Shown piece after piece: positions 1 to 9,749 of a stretch of DNA of 64,000 bases (positions are counted from its first letter, which is position 1; every line of letters starts with the position of its first letter). The stretch spans positions 1 through 64,000 of the forward strand of contig NZ_SZXJ01000038.1 of assembly GCF_005281345.1 (NCBI RefSeq), in the 5' to 3' direction. Made by a program: the position numbers and the translations under genes. The DNA is from Citrobacter sp. wls619 (GTDB taxonomy: Bacteria; Pseudomonadota; Gammaproteobacteria; Enterobacterales; Enterobacteriaceae). The notes under the pieces were generated by a model. It did no database searches and had not been told where the DNA came from. It saw only the letters and a program-made list of their open reading frames with translations.

Positions 1-365
1 GTTGCGTCCATCAGTTGAACTCACACCACCTTGCGGGCGAAGTGGCAGTGAGGCTTTTTGATACCCTGGTTGCCCGGCAATGGTTAACAGCGGATGGCGA
101 AACGCTGACCGCTCTGGGGCAGCAAAAACTGGCAGAAATGGGGATTGTTCTTTGTGCCGGAGTTACCCGACGAAAAGTAAGCTGCGGCTGTCTGGACTGG
201 AGTGAGCGACGTTATCATCCTGGCGGCGTGCTCGGTGCTACATTGCTGAGCTGGTTTAGCGAACAGAAGTGGATTAAAACGCAGACAGGTAGCCGCCACG
301 TCACCTTTACCCCGCTTGGTGTGCGCAAACTTCAGACGGAGTTTGGCATTAAACCGACACGGTAG
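1..365 (+). CDS. ArsR-type winged-helix regulator, 3' part
   Basis: The frame is open to the left edge (codons C-V-H-Q precede the first TTG at 15), so this is the C-terminal part of a gene that starts outside the window. The residues HHLAGEVAVRLFDTLV, CGCLDWSERRYHPGG and a final basic segment resemble the C-terminal half of HTH regulators of the ArsR superfamily that carry a CxxCLDWSERRxHLAG signature. The two cysteines in CGCLDW could bind a metal or respond to redox, but this is inferred from the motif only. The DNA-binding N-terminus is not visible. A gap of 88 bases separates it from agp, and no terminator is obvious. Target genes cannot be deduced. Confidence 0.6.
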   Translation, partial: CVHQLNSHHLAGEVAVRLFDTLVARQWLTADGETLTALGQQKLAEMGIVLCAGVTRRKVSCGCLDWSERRYHPGGVLGATLLSWFSEQKWIKTQTGSRHVTFTPLGVRKLQTEFGIKPTR

Positions 366-453
366 ATCCCTCATTTTTGCGAAAGCGTTCCCGGAAAAAT
401 GTCATATATCTGTCACACTCTGTGGTGATTGATAACAACAAGAGGTCGTAGGG

Positions 454-1695
454 ATGAAAAAATCGTTAATCGCCACCGTCGTGGCGGGGGCTGTATTGCT
501 GTCAACGGCTGCACAGGCGCAGACGGCACCGGAAGGTTATCAGCTTCAGCAAGTATTGATGATGAGCCGACATAACTTACGTGCACCTTTAGCCAATAAT
601 GGCAGCGTTCTCGAGCAGTCTACCCCCAAACAGTGGCCGGAGTGGGATGTCCCAGGCGGACAACTCACCACGAAGGGCGGCGTGCTGGAAATTTATATGG
701 GCCATTACATGCGTGAATGGCTGGCAGAGCAGGGCATGGTGAAATCCGGTGAATGTCCGGCCCCGGGCACGGTTTACACCTATGCTAACAGCCTGCAGCG
801 TACGGTCGCTACGGCGCAGTTTTTTGTCACGGGAGCTTTCCCGGGTTGTGACGTTCCGGTCCATCATCAGGATAAAATGGGTACCATGGACCCCACTTTT
901 AACCCGGTGATCACCGATGATTCTGCGGCATTCAGTCAGCAGGCTGTTCAGGCGATGGAGAAAGAGCGCGGCCAGATGCAGCTCGACGACAGTTACCAAC
1001 TGCTTGAGCAAATCACCAACTACAAAGATTCGCCGTCCTGCAAAGAAAAACAGCAGTGCTCCCTGACTGATGCGAAAGACACATTCAGTGCGAAGTACCA
1101 GCAAGAGCCTGGTGTTTCCGGGCCGCTGAAGGTGGGGAATTCGCTGGTTGATGCCTTCACCTTGCAATATTACGAGGGTTTCCCGATGGACAAGGTCGCC
1201 TGGGGGGAGATCAAATCCGATCAACAGTGGAAGGTGCTGTCGAAGCTGAAAAATGGTTATCAGGACAGCCTGTTCACCTCTGCAGAAGTGGCGCAAAACG
1301 TCGCCAAACCGTTGGTCAAATATATCGACAATGCGTTGGTGACTGAACGGGCGAAAGCGCCGAAAATTACGCTGCTGGTGGGACATGACTCGAACATTGC
1401 TTCATTGCTTACGGCACTGGATTTTAAACCGTATCAGCTTCATGACCAGAACGAACGTACGCCGATTGGCGGGAAAATTGTCTTCCAGCGCTGGCATGAC
1501 AGCAACGCAAATCGCGATCTGATGAAAATTGAGTATGTGTATCAGAGTGCACAGCAGCTGCGAAATGCGGAGGTTCTGACGCTCAAATCCCCGGCCCAAC
1601 GTGTGACGCTGGAACTGAAAGGCTGTCCGATTGATGCCAATGGCTTTTGCCCTGTTGATAAATTCGATAGCGTACTGAATGCGGCGGCGAAGTAA
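454..1695 (+). CDS. agp: Periplasmic glucose-1-phosphatase Agp
   Basis: Histidine acid phosphatase that releases glucose from glucose-1-phosphate in the periplasm, letting the cell use it as a carbon source. The 413 residues equal the E. coli length. A Sec signal peptide spans residues 1-22 ([20 protein letters not shown] then QA, cleavage before QT). The catalytic signature RHNLRAP lies at residues 39-45, with R39 and H40 as the first catalytic pair, and the distal VGHDSN supplies the HD acid pair near residue 310. Several cysteines fit periplasmic disulfides. It is transcribed alone and ends at a hairpin shared with the convergent yccJ. Members of the family may also have phytase activity; Agp acts mainly on glucose-1-phosphate. 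Confidence 0.97.
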   Translation: MKKSLIATVVAGAVLLSTAAQAQTAPEGYQLQQVLMMSRHNLRAPLANNGSVLEQSTPKQWPEWDVPGGQLTTKGGVLEIYMGHYMREWLAEQGMVKSGECPAPGTVYTYANSLQRTVATAQFFVTGAFPGCDVPVHHQDKMGTMDPTFNPVITDDSAAFSQQAVQAMEKERGQMQLDDSYQLLEQITNYKDSPSCKEKQQCSLTDAKDTFSAKYQQEPGVSGPLKVGNSLVDAFTLQYYEGFPMDKVAWGEIKSDQQWKVLSKLKNGYQDSLFTSAEVAQNVAKPLVKYIDNALVTERAKAPKITLLVGHDSNIASLLTALDFKPYQLHDQNERTPIGGKIVFQRWHDSNANRDLMKIEYVYQSAQQLRNAEVLTLKSPAQRVTLELKGCPIDANGFCPVDKFDSVLNAAAK

Positions 1696-1704
1696 GCGAG
1701 GAAA

Positions 1705-1728
1705 ACTCCCCCGTGTAAACGGGGGAGT
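1705..1728. terminator. Shared terminator between agp and yccJ
   Basis: Perfect 9-bp stem ACTCCCCCG / CGGGGGAGT around the loop TGTAAA. On the minus strand it is followed by TTTT, so it fits best as the Rho-independent terminator of the wrbA-yccJ transcript. On the plus strand it may also stop agp transcription, although the T-tract is missing there. Confidence 0.75.
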
Positions 1729-1735
1729 CAGAATG

Positions 1736-1963
1736 CTAAACGTTTTTGCGTTCGATAGTCTGTTCACCCCAAAAGAGTGAATCTTTGTCAGTTTTCTCAA
1801 AGGCTTTGATCAGTACCTCATCGCTACCTTCTTCCCAAATCTTTTCCGCCAGTTTCTCGTCATAGTGAGCGACTTCAAAAATGGCTTCGGCTATTTCTGG
1901 CGATGTGTTGCGCAGACTTGCCCATTCGCCGACGCGATGGGCTTTCGCTTCTTGAGTTGGCAT
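1736..1963 (-). CDS. yccJ: YccJ family small protein
   Basis: A 75-residue acidic soluble protein starting [17 protein letters not shown], same length and sequence character as E. coli YccJ. No signal peptide, membrane segment or catalytic motif is visible. It follows wrbA by 20 bases in the same direction, and in E. coli the two are co-transcribed and induced in stationary phase under RpoS, so it is a stress protein by association. Its molecular function is unknown. Confidence 0.93.
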   Translation of the reverse strand: MPTQEAKAHRVGEWASLRNTSPEIAEAIFEVAHYDEKLAEKIWEEGSDEVLIKAFEKTDKDSLFWGEQTIERKNV

Positions 1964-1983
1964 TCGAATCCTCCTGTTGAAGA

Positions 1984-2965
<982 letters not shown>

Positions 2966-3139
2966 ATGGCAAACCATCGGGGCGGTTCCGGCAACTTTGC
3001 GGAAGACCGTGAAAGAGCATCAGAAGCAGGTCGAAAAGGTGGCCAGCACAGCGGGGGCAACTTCAAGAATGACCCGCAACGCGCTTCAGAAGCAGGCAAG
3101 AAAGGGGGCAAGAATAGCCACGGCAATAACAAATCGTAA
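2966..3139 (+). CDS. ymdF: KGG-repeat stress-induced protein YmdF
   Basis: 57-residue very hydrophilic protein with two copies of the plant-LEA-like KGG motif: GNFAEDRERASEAGRKGG and GNFKNDPQRASEAGKKGG. The family (YciG, YmdF, and related 'general stress protein' sequences) is small, glycine-rich and probably disordered; YciG homologues affect motility and stationary-phase survival, but the mechanism is unknown. The start ATG has a strong GGAGGT site six bases upstream. It is single-gene, followed by a good terminator. In E. coli the next block would be the rut operon; here a DMT transporter follows. Confidence 0.93.
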   Translation: MANHRGGSGNFAEDRERASEAGRKGGQHSGGNFKNDPQRASEAGKKGGKNSHGNNKS

Positions 3140-3207
3140 TTGTCGGGCTGTCTGTTAGAGATATCGTGACGGCTGAGTATTCAGAGACAGACGTTACGTC
3201 GCCACCG

Positions 3208-3235
3208 CCGCCGGGTCGTTCCGGCGGTTTTTTTT
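3208..3235 (+). terminator. Rho-independent terminator of ymdF
   Basis: CCGCCGG / CCGGCGG stem with loop GTCGTT followed by eight T residues, 69 bases after the ymdF stop. Confidence 0.9.
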
Positions 3236-3301
3236 GTCTGCAAGGTTGAACTGTAACAAAACGCAACGCAGACTAATGACATTCAGCTAATCGGGTGTCT
3301 C

Positions 3302-4216
3302 ATGTCATTACTTTCTCGTTATTCCTTCTCTGTTAAACCCCAGGAGGCGATCCTCATTGTGATCACCATGTTCTGGGGCGGAACGTTTTTGGCTGTGCAA
3401 TATGCTGTCACGCTGAGCGGTCCCTTTTTCTTTGTCGGCGTGCGCTTTGCGACAGCGGCACTGGCGGTGGCGTTGCTGTCATTGCGTACATTGCGTGGGC
3501 TGACATGGCTGGAAGTCAAAGCCGGAGTGGCGATTGGCGTAGCAATTGCGCTGGGCTATAGCCTGCAAACCTGGGGATTACAGTCTATTCCCAGCGGCAA
3601 GTCGGCATTCATTACTGCGATGTATGTACCACTGGTACCGCTGCTGCAGTGGTTGTGTCTGGGACGAATGCCAGGGGTGATGCCGTGCGTCGGTATTGTG
3701 TTGGCCTTTATCGGACTGATCTTTCTTGCCGGGCCGGATGGCAATTTACTGGCGCTTGGTGAAGGGGAGTGGATCACGCTGGTGGGTGCGGTGGCGATAG
3801 CGGCAGAAATTATCCTGATCAGCGCATGGGCTGGAAAAGTGGATGTACGTCGGGTCACGGTGGTGCAACTGGCAACCGCTTCGGTGGTGGCGTTTATTGC
3901 GATGGGGCCCGCAGGTGAGTCGGTTCCTCCCATGTCGACAGGCTTGCTGGTCGTGGCATTAGGATTGGGTATTTTTAGCGCGATTATCCAGGTTACCATG
4001 AACTGGGCGCAGCGCAGCGTTTCGCCGACACGCGCAACGGTAATCTATACCGGTGAGCCTGTATGGGCGGGGATTTTTGGTCGGCTCGCAGGGGAACGCC
4101 TGCCGCTGCTTGCTCTGTTGGGGGCGGCATTCATTATCATTGGCGTACTGGTCAGCGAACTGAAGTTCAAAAAGAAGAAAGCCGTTCAGCATGAGGCTCC
4201 GCCCGAGTCGCTTTAA
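3302..4216 (+). CDS. EamA-family DMT transporter
   Basis: 304-residue integral membrane protein of the drug/metabolite transporter superfamily. About ten hydrophobic segments are visible in two EamA repeats. The first repeat starts LIVITMFWGGTFLAVQYAV with the typical W-G-x-x-F, and includes the conserved SGKSAFITAMYVPLVPLLQ. The second has a corresponding ATVIYTGEPVWAGIFGRLAGE and ends in a basic tail (KFKKKKA). Such proteins export or exchange small metabolites; the substrate is not deducible. It occupies the place where E. coli has rutGFEDCBA, just upstream of rutR and in the same direction as rutR, with 58 bases between them, so it could be a RutR target or share its transcript. Confidence 0.85.
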   Translation: MSLLSRYSFSVKPQEAILIVITMFWGGTFLAVQYAVTLSGPFFFVGVRFATAALAVALLSLRTLRGLTWLEVKAGVAIGVAIALGYSLQTWGLQSIPSGKSAFITAMYVPLVPLLQWLCLGRMPGVMPCVGIVLAFIGLIFLAGPDGNLLALGEGEWITLVGAVAIAAEIILISAWAGKVDVRRVTVVQLATASVVAFIAMGPAGESVPPMSTGLLVVALGLGIFSAIIQVTMNWAQRSVSPTRATVIYTGEPVWAGIFGRLAGERLPLLALLGAAFIIIGVLVSELKFKKKKAVQHEAPPESL

Positions 4217-4274
4217 TTTAACGTTTCAGTGTGCGATTTGTTATGCTGGCGCCCTCAGAACAAGGAGAGGGTGC

Positions 4275-4913
4275 ATGGCTCAAGGCGCAGAGAAAAAAAC
4301 AGGTAAACGCTCGCAGGCCGTGAGTGCAAAACGCCAGGCTATCTTAACCGCGGCATTAAATGTCTTTTCCCAGTATGGCATTCATGGCACGCGTCTGGAG
4401 CAGATTGCGGAACTGGCGGGGGTGTCTAAAACGAATCTGCTTTATTACTACCCTTCTAAAGAGGTGCTCTATATTGCCGTATTACGCCAGATCCTTGATA
4501 TCTGGCTGGCGCCGCTGAAGGCCTTTCGCGAGGACTTTGCACCGCTGCTGGCGATTAAAGAGTACATCCGACTCAAACTGGAAGTGTCCCGCGATTATCC
4601 TCAGGCATCGCGACTGTTTTGTATGGAAATGCTGGCAGGCGCACCTTTGTTGATGACGGAATTAACGGGCGATCTTAAAACGTTGATTGACGAGAAATCC
4701 GCATTGATTGCCGGATGGGTCAGCAGTGGAAAACTGGCGCCGGTTGACCCGCATCATCTGATTTTTATGATTTGGGCTTCAACGCAACATTACGCTGACT
4801 TTGCCCCACAGGTCGAGGCAGTGACGGGCGCAACGCTGCGTGATGAAGCCTTTTTTAACCAAACGGTGGAGAGCGTACAGCGAATGATTATTGAAGGGAT
4901 CCGTGTGCGCTAG
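4275..4913 (+). CDS. rutR: TetR-family pyrimidine regulator RutR
   Basis: 212 residues, very close to E. coli RutR, which represses the rut uracil-degradation operon and modulates carAB. It is released from DNA by uracil or thymine. N-terminal TetR helix-turn-helix: GTRLEQIAELAGVSKTNLLYYYPSKE, roughly residues 38-65; the rest is the helical ligand domain with the conserved FMIWASTQHYADFAPQV. The ATG at 4275 is chosen because it starts the recognisable MAQGAEKKTGKRSQAVSAKR and follows a GGAGAGG site; a longer frame upstream has no homology. No rut catabolic genes lie beside it in this window. The last codons overlap the convergent gene at 4910 by four bases. Confidence 0.93.
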   Translation: MAQGAEKKTGKRSQAVSAKRQAILTAALNVFSQYGIHGTRLEQIAELAGVSKTNLLYYYPSKEVLYIAVLRQILDIWLAPLKAFREDFAPLLAIKEYIRLKLEVSRDYPQASRLFCMEMLAGAPLLMTELTGDLKTLIDEKSALIAGWVSSGKLAPVDPHHLIFMIWASTQHYADFAPQVEAVTGATLRDEAFFNQTVESVQRMIIEGIRVR

Positions 4914-5305
4914 TTGGCGGGGGGTAACGGGCAACTTAAGTCGCCCTCTTCACATTGCAAGAGGGAGGCGAGAAATGCTTCACGCTCGTTGGTTTTGTCC
5001 GTTAAACACTGGCTGGTGATCATCGACTGTATGCTGCCACCTTCCGTGCCTGAACTGATCAATGCGCAGTCTGCATCGCGCAGGGTAATCCATGCGACCT
5101 GTGCTTTTTTCAGTAAATCACGTTGGGTGGGGGCGGCGCGCTTCAGTGCATTCTGATAAGTCTCATTTAGCTTTGTGTCGGCCGTCTTATACTGCTCAGC
5201 GGCGCAGGTATTCATTTCAATCTGGTTGTTTGCGTTTGCGCAGTCATCCGCCAGTGCGTGACTGCTTAGCAGCAGTGCTGCACAGGTCAGTACAATTCGT
5301 TTCAT
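4910..5305 (-). CDS. Secreted LprI-family (DUF1311) protein
   Basis: 131 residues with a Sec signal peptide (MKRIVLTCAALLLSSHALA) and a mature domain rich in paired cysteines. The pattern DCANANNQIEMNTCAAEQYKTADTKLN with AQVAWITLRDADCALIS is typical of the LprI / DUF1311 family, some members of which inhibit lysozymes in the periplasm. Six cysteines (DDC, NTC, ADC, SQC, LLQC, LSC) could form three disulfides. It is a single gene convergent with rutR, overlapping its stop by four bases, and downstream of the putA terminator. Whether this member inhibits lysozyme is inferred from the family only. Confidence 0.85.
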   Translation of the reverse strand: MKRIVLTCAALLLSSHALADDCANANNQIEMNTCAAEQYKTADTKLNETYQNALKRAAPTQRDLLKKAQVAWITLRDADCALISSGTEGGSIQSMITSQCLTDKTNEREAFLASLLQCEEGDLSCPLPPAN

Positions 5306-5321
5306 GCTTCCCTCTGGCTTA

Positions 5322-5350
5322 ATAAAAAAAGGCCCCGTAACCGGAGCCTT
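5322..5350 (-). terminator. Rho-independent terminator of putA
   Basis: On the minus strand AAGGC-T-CCG / CGG-G-GCCTT with loop GTTA is followed by TTTTTTT. It lies 15 bases past the putA stop and just before the LprI-like gene, insulating the two. Confidence 0.85.
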
Positions 5351-5364
5351 AATTAACCATAACC

Positions 5365-8300
5365 TTAGCCGATTGTCATCAGGCTGGCGTTCCCACCCGC
5401 CGCGGCGGTATTCACGCTCAACGAACGTTCAATATACAGCCTCTCCAGCAGGATATTGCTCTCGCCGCGGGCAAATCCTTGCACCGAAACAATCGCACCT
5501 TCCCGTGCCGCTACCGATTCGCACAGTGCGCGTAGCTGGTCAGAATCACCGTGGAAGATAACGGCATCGAACGGCTGTGCGGTGAGGGTGTCTGCTTTGG
5601 CAAACTGAATGCGCCCACAGACGGCTGCAGGCAGACGTTTTGCCAGTTCGCGATGGAAAGCATCATCTTGCCACAGGATGAGACTGCCAACCGAGGCCAC
5701 AGCAGCAACCTGCACCAGCGCATCCTGCTCGTTATCGGCCATACACAGCACGCGTTCACGTGGCAACAGCGTCCAGGTATTGCGCTCGCCGGTTGGCCCT
5801 GGCAGCAAACGCTGGGTTCCTGCTTGTGCCAGTTCGGCAAACTGCTGGCAGAGCGCATGCAGCGACGGACGATCGCTTGCCCATGCGGTGAGCGCCTCCA
5901 GCGGTTGAATCAGCGCTGATTTAAGCTGTGCATCGACAGGGTAGTCTGCATCCTGGCGGGCCAGCGTGACGGCCAGTGCATTTTCCGGACGGTTTGCCAG
6001 CAAGCGGTACAGATACAGTGGGCCACCGGCTTTGGGGCCGGTTCCTGACAATCCTTCGCCACCAAATGGCTGCACGCCGACCACAGCACCGACCATATTA
6101 CGGTTAACGTACAAGTTACCAACGTGCGCGGACCCGGTGACCTGCGCGATGGTTTCATCAATACGAGTATGCACGCCAAGCGTCAGGCCGTAACCGGACG
6201 CATTGATTTGCTCAATCAAATTGCCGAGGTTATTACGGGTGTAACGCACGACGTGCAACACCGGGCCGAACACCTCTTTTTGTAGCTCATCAAAGCTTTC
6301 CAGCTCAATCAACGTTGGTGCAATAAAGGTCCCGGTTTGCCATTCACGCGCATCATCGCTGTTCTCACGTACGGCCTGGAATACCGGACGTCCTTTGGCA
6401 CGCATGGCCTGAATATGACGTTCAATATTGGCTTTGGCTTCTTCATCAATAACTGGCCCAATATCGGTGGTCAGACGGCCTGGGTTACCCATACGACATT
6501 CGGCCATCGCGCCGCGCAGCATTTTCAGCGTGTGATCGGCAATATCATCCTGCAGGCACAGGACGCGCAGTGCCGAGCAACGCTGTCCGGCGCTGTCAAA
6601 CGCAGAGGCCAGCACGTCCACCACAACCTGTTCTGTTAACGCGGAGGAGTCGACGATCATGGCGTTCATCCCGCCCGTTTCAGCGATGAGCGGAATTGGA
6701 CGACCCTGCGCATCCAGACGGGTAGCAATATTTCGCTGCAACAGTGTGGCGACTTCCGTTGAACCGGTGAACATGACGCCGCGTACGCGTTCATCGGAGG
6801 TGAGTTGCGCGCCGACGGTTTCCCCTTGACCTGGCAACAGTTGTACTACGCCTGGCGGTACACCGGCTTCCAGCAAAATAGCGATGCCTTGAGCGGCAAT
6901 CAGCGGGGTTTGCTCCGCAGGTTTGGCCAGCACGCTGTTACCTGCTGCCAGCGCAGCCGCAATTTGTCCGCTGAAAATGGCCAGTGGGAAGTTCCACGGG
7001 CTGATACAGACCACCGGACCGAGCGGACGATGCGTTTCGTTGTCGAAATCATCACGAACCTGTCCGGCATAGTAGTGCAGGAAGTCAACGGCTTCGCGCA
7101 CTTCTGCAATGGCATTGCTGAAGGTTTTGCCCGCTTCACGCACCAGAATGCCAATCAGTTGCTGCATCTGGCCCTCCATCAAAATAGCGGCGCGATGCAA
7201 AATGGCGGCGCGTTCTTGTGGCGGTGTAGCAAACCAGATAGGGGCATTATTGACGGCGTTCTGTAGCGCCTGCTCCACTTCAGCGTGAGTCGCTTCTCGC
7301 ACGTAGCCCACAATGTCTTTCGGCTCAGCCGGGTTGACGACCGGCGTCATTTCACCGTCAGCGACCGGATGTTCGAGCATCGGTTTGGCGTGCCATTTTT
7401 GCAGCGCGCTATTGAGCAGGGCAGAAGACAGCGAGGCCAGGCGGTGTTCATTCGCTAAATCCAGCCCTGCGGAGTTTTCGCGGCCTTTGCCATACAGGGA
7501 ACGCGGGAGCGCAATCTTCGGATGCGGCAGCCCGGCCTGACCTTCCTGCTGCGCCAGTTTCTCGACCGCTTCAACGGGATCGGCGACCAGTTCATCCAGT
7601 GGCAGGGTGGTATCCGCAATACGGTTGACGAACGAGGTGTTGGCGCCATTTTCCAGCAGGCGACGAACCAGGTAAGCCAGAAGCGTTTCATGTGTGCCGA
7701 CGGGGGCATAAATACGGCATGGGCGGTTGAGTTTACCGTCTGCGACTTTGCCGGTGACCTGCTCGTACAGCGGTTCACCCATGCCGTGCAGGCACTGGAA
7801 TTCGTACTGGCCCGGATAGTAGTTTTGGCCTGCTAACTGATAAATTGCCGCCAGCGTATGCGCGTTGTGGGTGGCAAACTGCGGGTAGATCAGGTTCGGT
7901 ACCGCAAGCAGTTTTTTCGCACAGGCCAGATAGGAAACGTCGGTGTACACCTTGCGGGTGTAGACCGGATAACCTTCCAGACCGTCCATCTGGGCACGTT
8001 TGATTTCACTATCCCAGTACGCACCTTTAACCAGACGGATCATCAGGCGACGGCGGCTACGGGTTGCCAGGTCGATCAGGTAGTCGATGACGTACGGGCA
8101 GCGCTTCTGGTAGGCCTGAATAACAAAACCAATCCCGTTCCAGCCTGCCAGTTCGGGTTCAAAGCACAGTTTTTCCAGCAGATCGAGGGAGATCTCCAGT
8201 CGGTCAGCCTCTTCGGCATCGATGTTAATGCCGATGTCGTACTGACGCGCCAGCAGGGTCAGCGACTTCAGGCGCGGATAAAGCTCATCCATCACGCGGT

Positions 8301-9327
8301 CATACTGCGCACGGCTGTAGCGTGGGTGCAGTGCAGACAGTTTGATCGAGATCCCTGGGCCTTCATAAATACCGCGCCCGTTTGAGGCTTTACCAATGGC
8401 ATGGATCGCCTGCTGGTAGGAGACCATATAGGCCTGGGCATCGGCGGCGGTCAGCGCGGCCTCACCCAGCATGTCATAGGAGTAACGGAAGCCTTTCTCT
8501 TCCAGTTTACGCGCGTTAGCCAGTGCTTCTGCAATGGTTTCTCCGGTGACGAATTGCTCACCCATCAAGCGCATCGCCATGTCGACGCCTTTACGCACCA
8601 GCGGTTCACCGCTCTTGCCGATGATGCGGTTCAGCGAGCGTGAGAGGCTGGCTTCGTTATGGGTGGAGACCAGACGACCGGTAAACAACAATCCCCACGT
8701 TGCAGCGTTAACGAACAGAGACGGGCTGCGTCCGATGTGTGATTGCCAGTTACCGTTGCTGATTTTGTCGCGGATCAGCGCATCGCGGGTGGCCTTGTCG
8801 GGAATACGCAGCAGTGCTTCAGCCAGACACATCAGCGCGACGCCTTCCTGTGAGGAAAGGGAGAATTCCTGCAGCAGTCCCTGGACCATGCCGGCACGCC
8901 CGCTGGCCGTCTTTTGGTTGCGCAGTTTATCTGCCAACTGATAGGCCAGTTTATGGGCCTGCTCTGCGATAGGTTGCGGCAGACGAGCCTGCTCCATCAA
9001 CATGGGTACCGCATCGGTTTCAGCGCGGCGATATGCCGCGGTAATGGCCGCACGGGAAACAGACTGCGGCAGGATCTGCTCTGCAAATTCAAGGAAAGGC
9101 TGGTGCGCTTCATTTTGTTGCGCAGTGGATTCCTCGCTCTCATTTGCTGCACCCGCCAGCAGGGCAGGCAGCTCCGGAAGCGCATCGTCATTTTCCAGTC
9201 TTTCGAGATAATTAAAGATGGCCTGCTTGATAAGCCAATGCGGCGTGCGATCGATTCGTGATGCTGCTGTTTTAATCCGCTCGCGCGTGGCGTCGTCCAG
9301 TTTAACCCCCATCGTGGTGGTTCCCAT
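5365..9327 (-). CDS. putA: Trifunctional proline regulator/dehydrogenase PutA
   Basis: 1320 residues. Oxidises proline to glutamate in two steps and represses the put genes when proline is scarce. Residues 1-47 are the ribbon-helix-helix DNA-binding domain (MGVKLDDATRERIKTAA... IKQAIFNYLE). The FAD proline dehydrogenase barrel follows at about residues 260-570, with the substrate loop RRRLMIRLVKGAYWDSE. The pyrroline-5-carboxylate dehydrogenase domain occupies about 650-1120, with the NAD-binding PWNFPLAIFSGQIAAALAAG, the glutamate in AETGGMNAM and the catalytic cysteine in SAGQRCSALRVL (near residue 917 by comparison with E. coli). The C-terminal domain ends GGNASLMTIG and closes the substrate channel. 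Proline drives PutA from DNA to the membrane. Divergent from putP across an operator region. Confidence 0.98.
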   Translation of the reverse strand: MGTTTMGVKLDDATRERIKTAASRIDRTPHWLIKQAIFNYLERLENDDALPELPALLAGAANESEESTAQQNEAHQPFLEFAEQILPQSVSRAAITAAYRRAETDAVPMLMEQARLPQPIAEQAHKLAYQLADKLRNQKTASGRAGMVQGLLQEFSLSSQEGVALMCLAEALLRIPDKATRDALIRDKISNGNWQSHIGRSPSLFVNAATWGLLFTGRLVSTHNEASLSRSLNRIIGKSGEPLVRKGVDMAMRLMGEQFVTGETIAEALANARKLEEKGFRYSYDMLGEAALTAADAQAYMVSYQQAIHAIGKASNGRGIYEGPGISIKLSALHPRYSRAQYDRVMDELYPRLKSLTLLARQYDIGINIDAEEADRLEISLDLLEKLCFEPELAGWNGIGFVIQAYQKRCPYVIDYLIDLATRSRRRLMIRLVKGAYWDSEIKRAQMDGLEGYPVYTRKVYTDVSYLACAKKLLAVPNLIYPQFATHNAHTLAAIYQLAGQNYYPGQYEFQCLHGMGEPLYEQVTGKVADGKLNRPCRIYAPVGTHETLLAYLVRRLLENGANTSFVNRIADTTLPLDELVADPVEAVEKLAQQEGQAGLPHPKIALPRSLYGKGRENSAGLDLANEHRLASLSSALLNSALQKWHAKPMLEHPVADGEMTPVVNPAEPKDIVGYVREATHAEVEQALQNAVNNAPIWFATPPQERAAILHRAAILMEGQMQQLIGILVREAGKTFSNAIAEVREAVDFLHYYAGQVRDDFDNETHRPLGPVVCISPWNFPLAIFSGQIAAALAAGNSVLAKPAEQTPLIAAQGIAILLEAGVPPGVVQLLPGQGETVGAQLTSDERVRGVMFTGSTEVATLLQRNIATRLDAQGRPIPLIAETGGMNAMIVDSSALTEQVVVDVLASAFDSAGQRCSALRVLCLQDDIADHTLKMLRGAMAECRMGNPGRLTTDIGPVIDEEAKANIERHIQAMRAKGRPVFQAVRENSDDAREWQTGTFIAPTLIELESFDELQKEVFGPVLHVVRYTRNNLGNLIEQINASGYGLTLGVHTRIDETIAQVTGSAHVGNLYVNRNMVGAVVGVQPFGGEGLSGTGPKAGGPLYLYRLLANRPENALAVTLARQDADYPVDAQLKSALIQPLEALTAWASDRPSLHALCQQFAELAQAGTQRLLPGPTGERNTWTLLPRERVLCMADNEQDALVQVAAVASVGSLILWQDDAFHRELAKRLPAAVCGRIQFAKADTLTAQPFDAVIFHGDSDQLRALCESVAAREGAIVSVQGFARGESNILLERLYIERSLSVNTAAAGGNASLMTIG

Positions 9328-9749
9328 GCCATTTACTCCTGTTGTACTGAAATACGGGGCTGATAGTTACCGAGAAATATCCACCATGTTGCAACTTTGT
9401 GCAACCGTGTTAAATGTGACTTGGTTTGCAAGCTTGAAAATGAATGAAATGTTAATAAGGATGATGTTTATAACGAGGGCTGTAAAAAACGCAGAATCTT
9501 TTTCTCTGCGGTAGTTAACACTTTTTAAAGGTGCAACCAGAAAAAATGTGAGAGAGTGCAACCTACAGAAAAATGCTATCTACTCTGGATCGAAATTGAT
9601 GTAAATGGTGTGTTAAATCGATTGTGAATGGTCATGGCTTCCGGCAGGATACGGTCGCCCTGGTCAATACAGATATCTTTGCCACGTTCCGGCAGGGTAA
9701 TAAAACGGCAAGCCACGGCATTGCCGATACATAATTTTGGAGAGTTTTG
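9328..9749. promoter_or_regulatory. putA-putP control region with PutA operators
   Basis: 422 bases between the divergent put genes. E. coli PutA binds several copies of GTTGCA here. I find the same hexamer in either orientation at 9388-9393, 9390-9395 (together the palindrome GTTGCAAC), 9400-9405, 9532-9537 and 9557-9562: a cluster close to putA and a pair about 150 bases away, which matches the looping architecture described for E. coli. A TGTGA half-site at 9623-9627 may belong to a CRP site for putP. A ribosome site GGAGAG stands before the putP ATG. Confidence 0.8.

Noticed and set aside
589-1386. Long antisense frame of 265 codons inside agp
   Set aside because: It lies fully within a well-supported gene, has no ribosome site and no recognisable protein; GC-rich third positions create such frames.
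5365-9327. Several plus-strand frames over putA, some above 150 codons
   Set aside because: All are mirror images of putA codon bias and show no family similarity.
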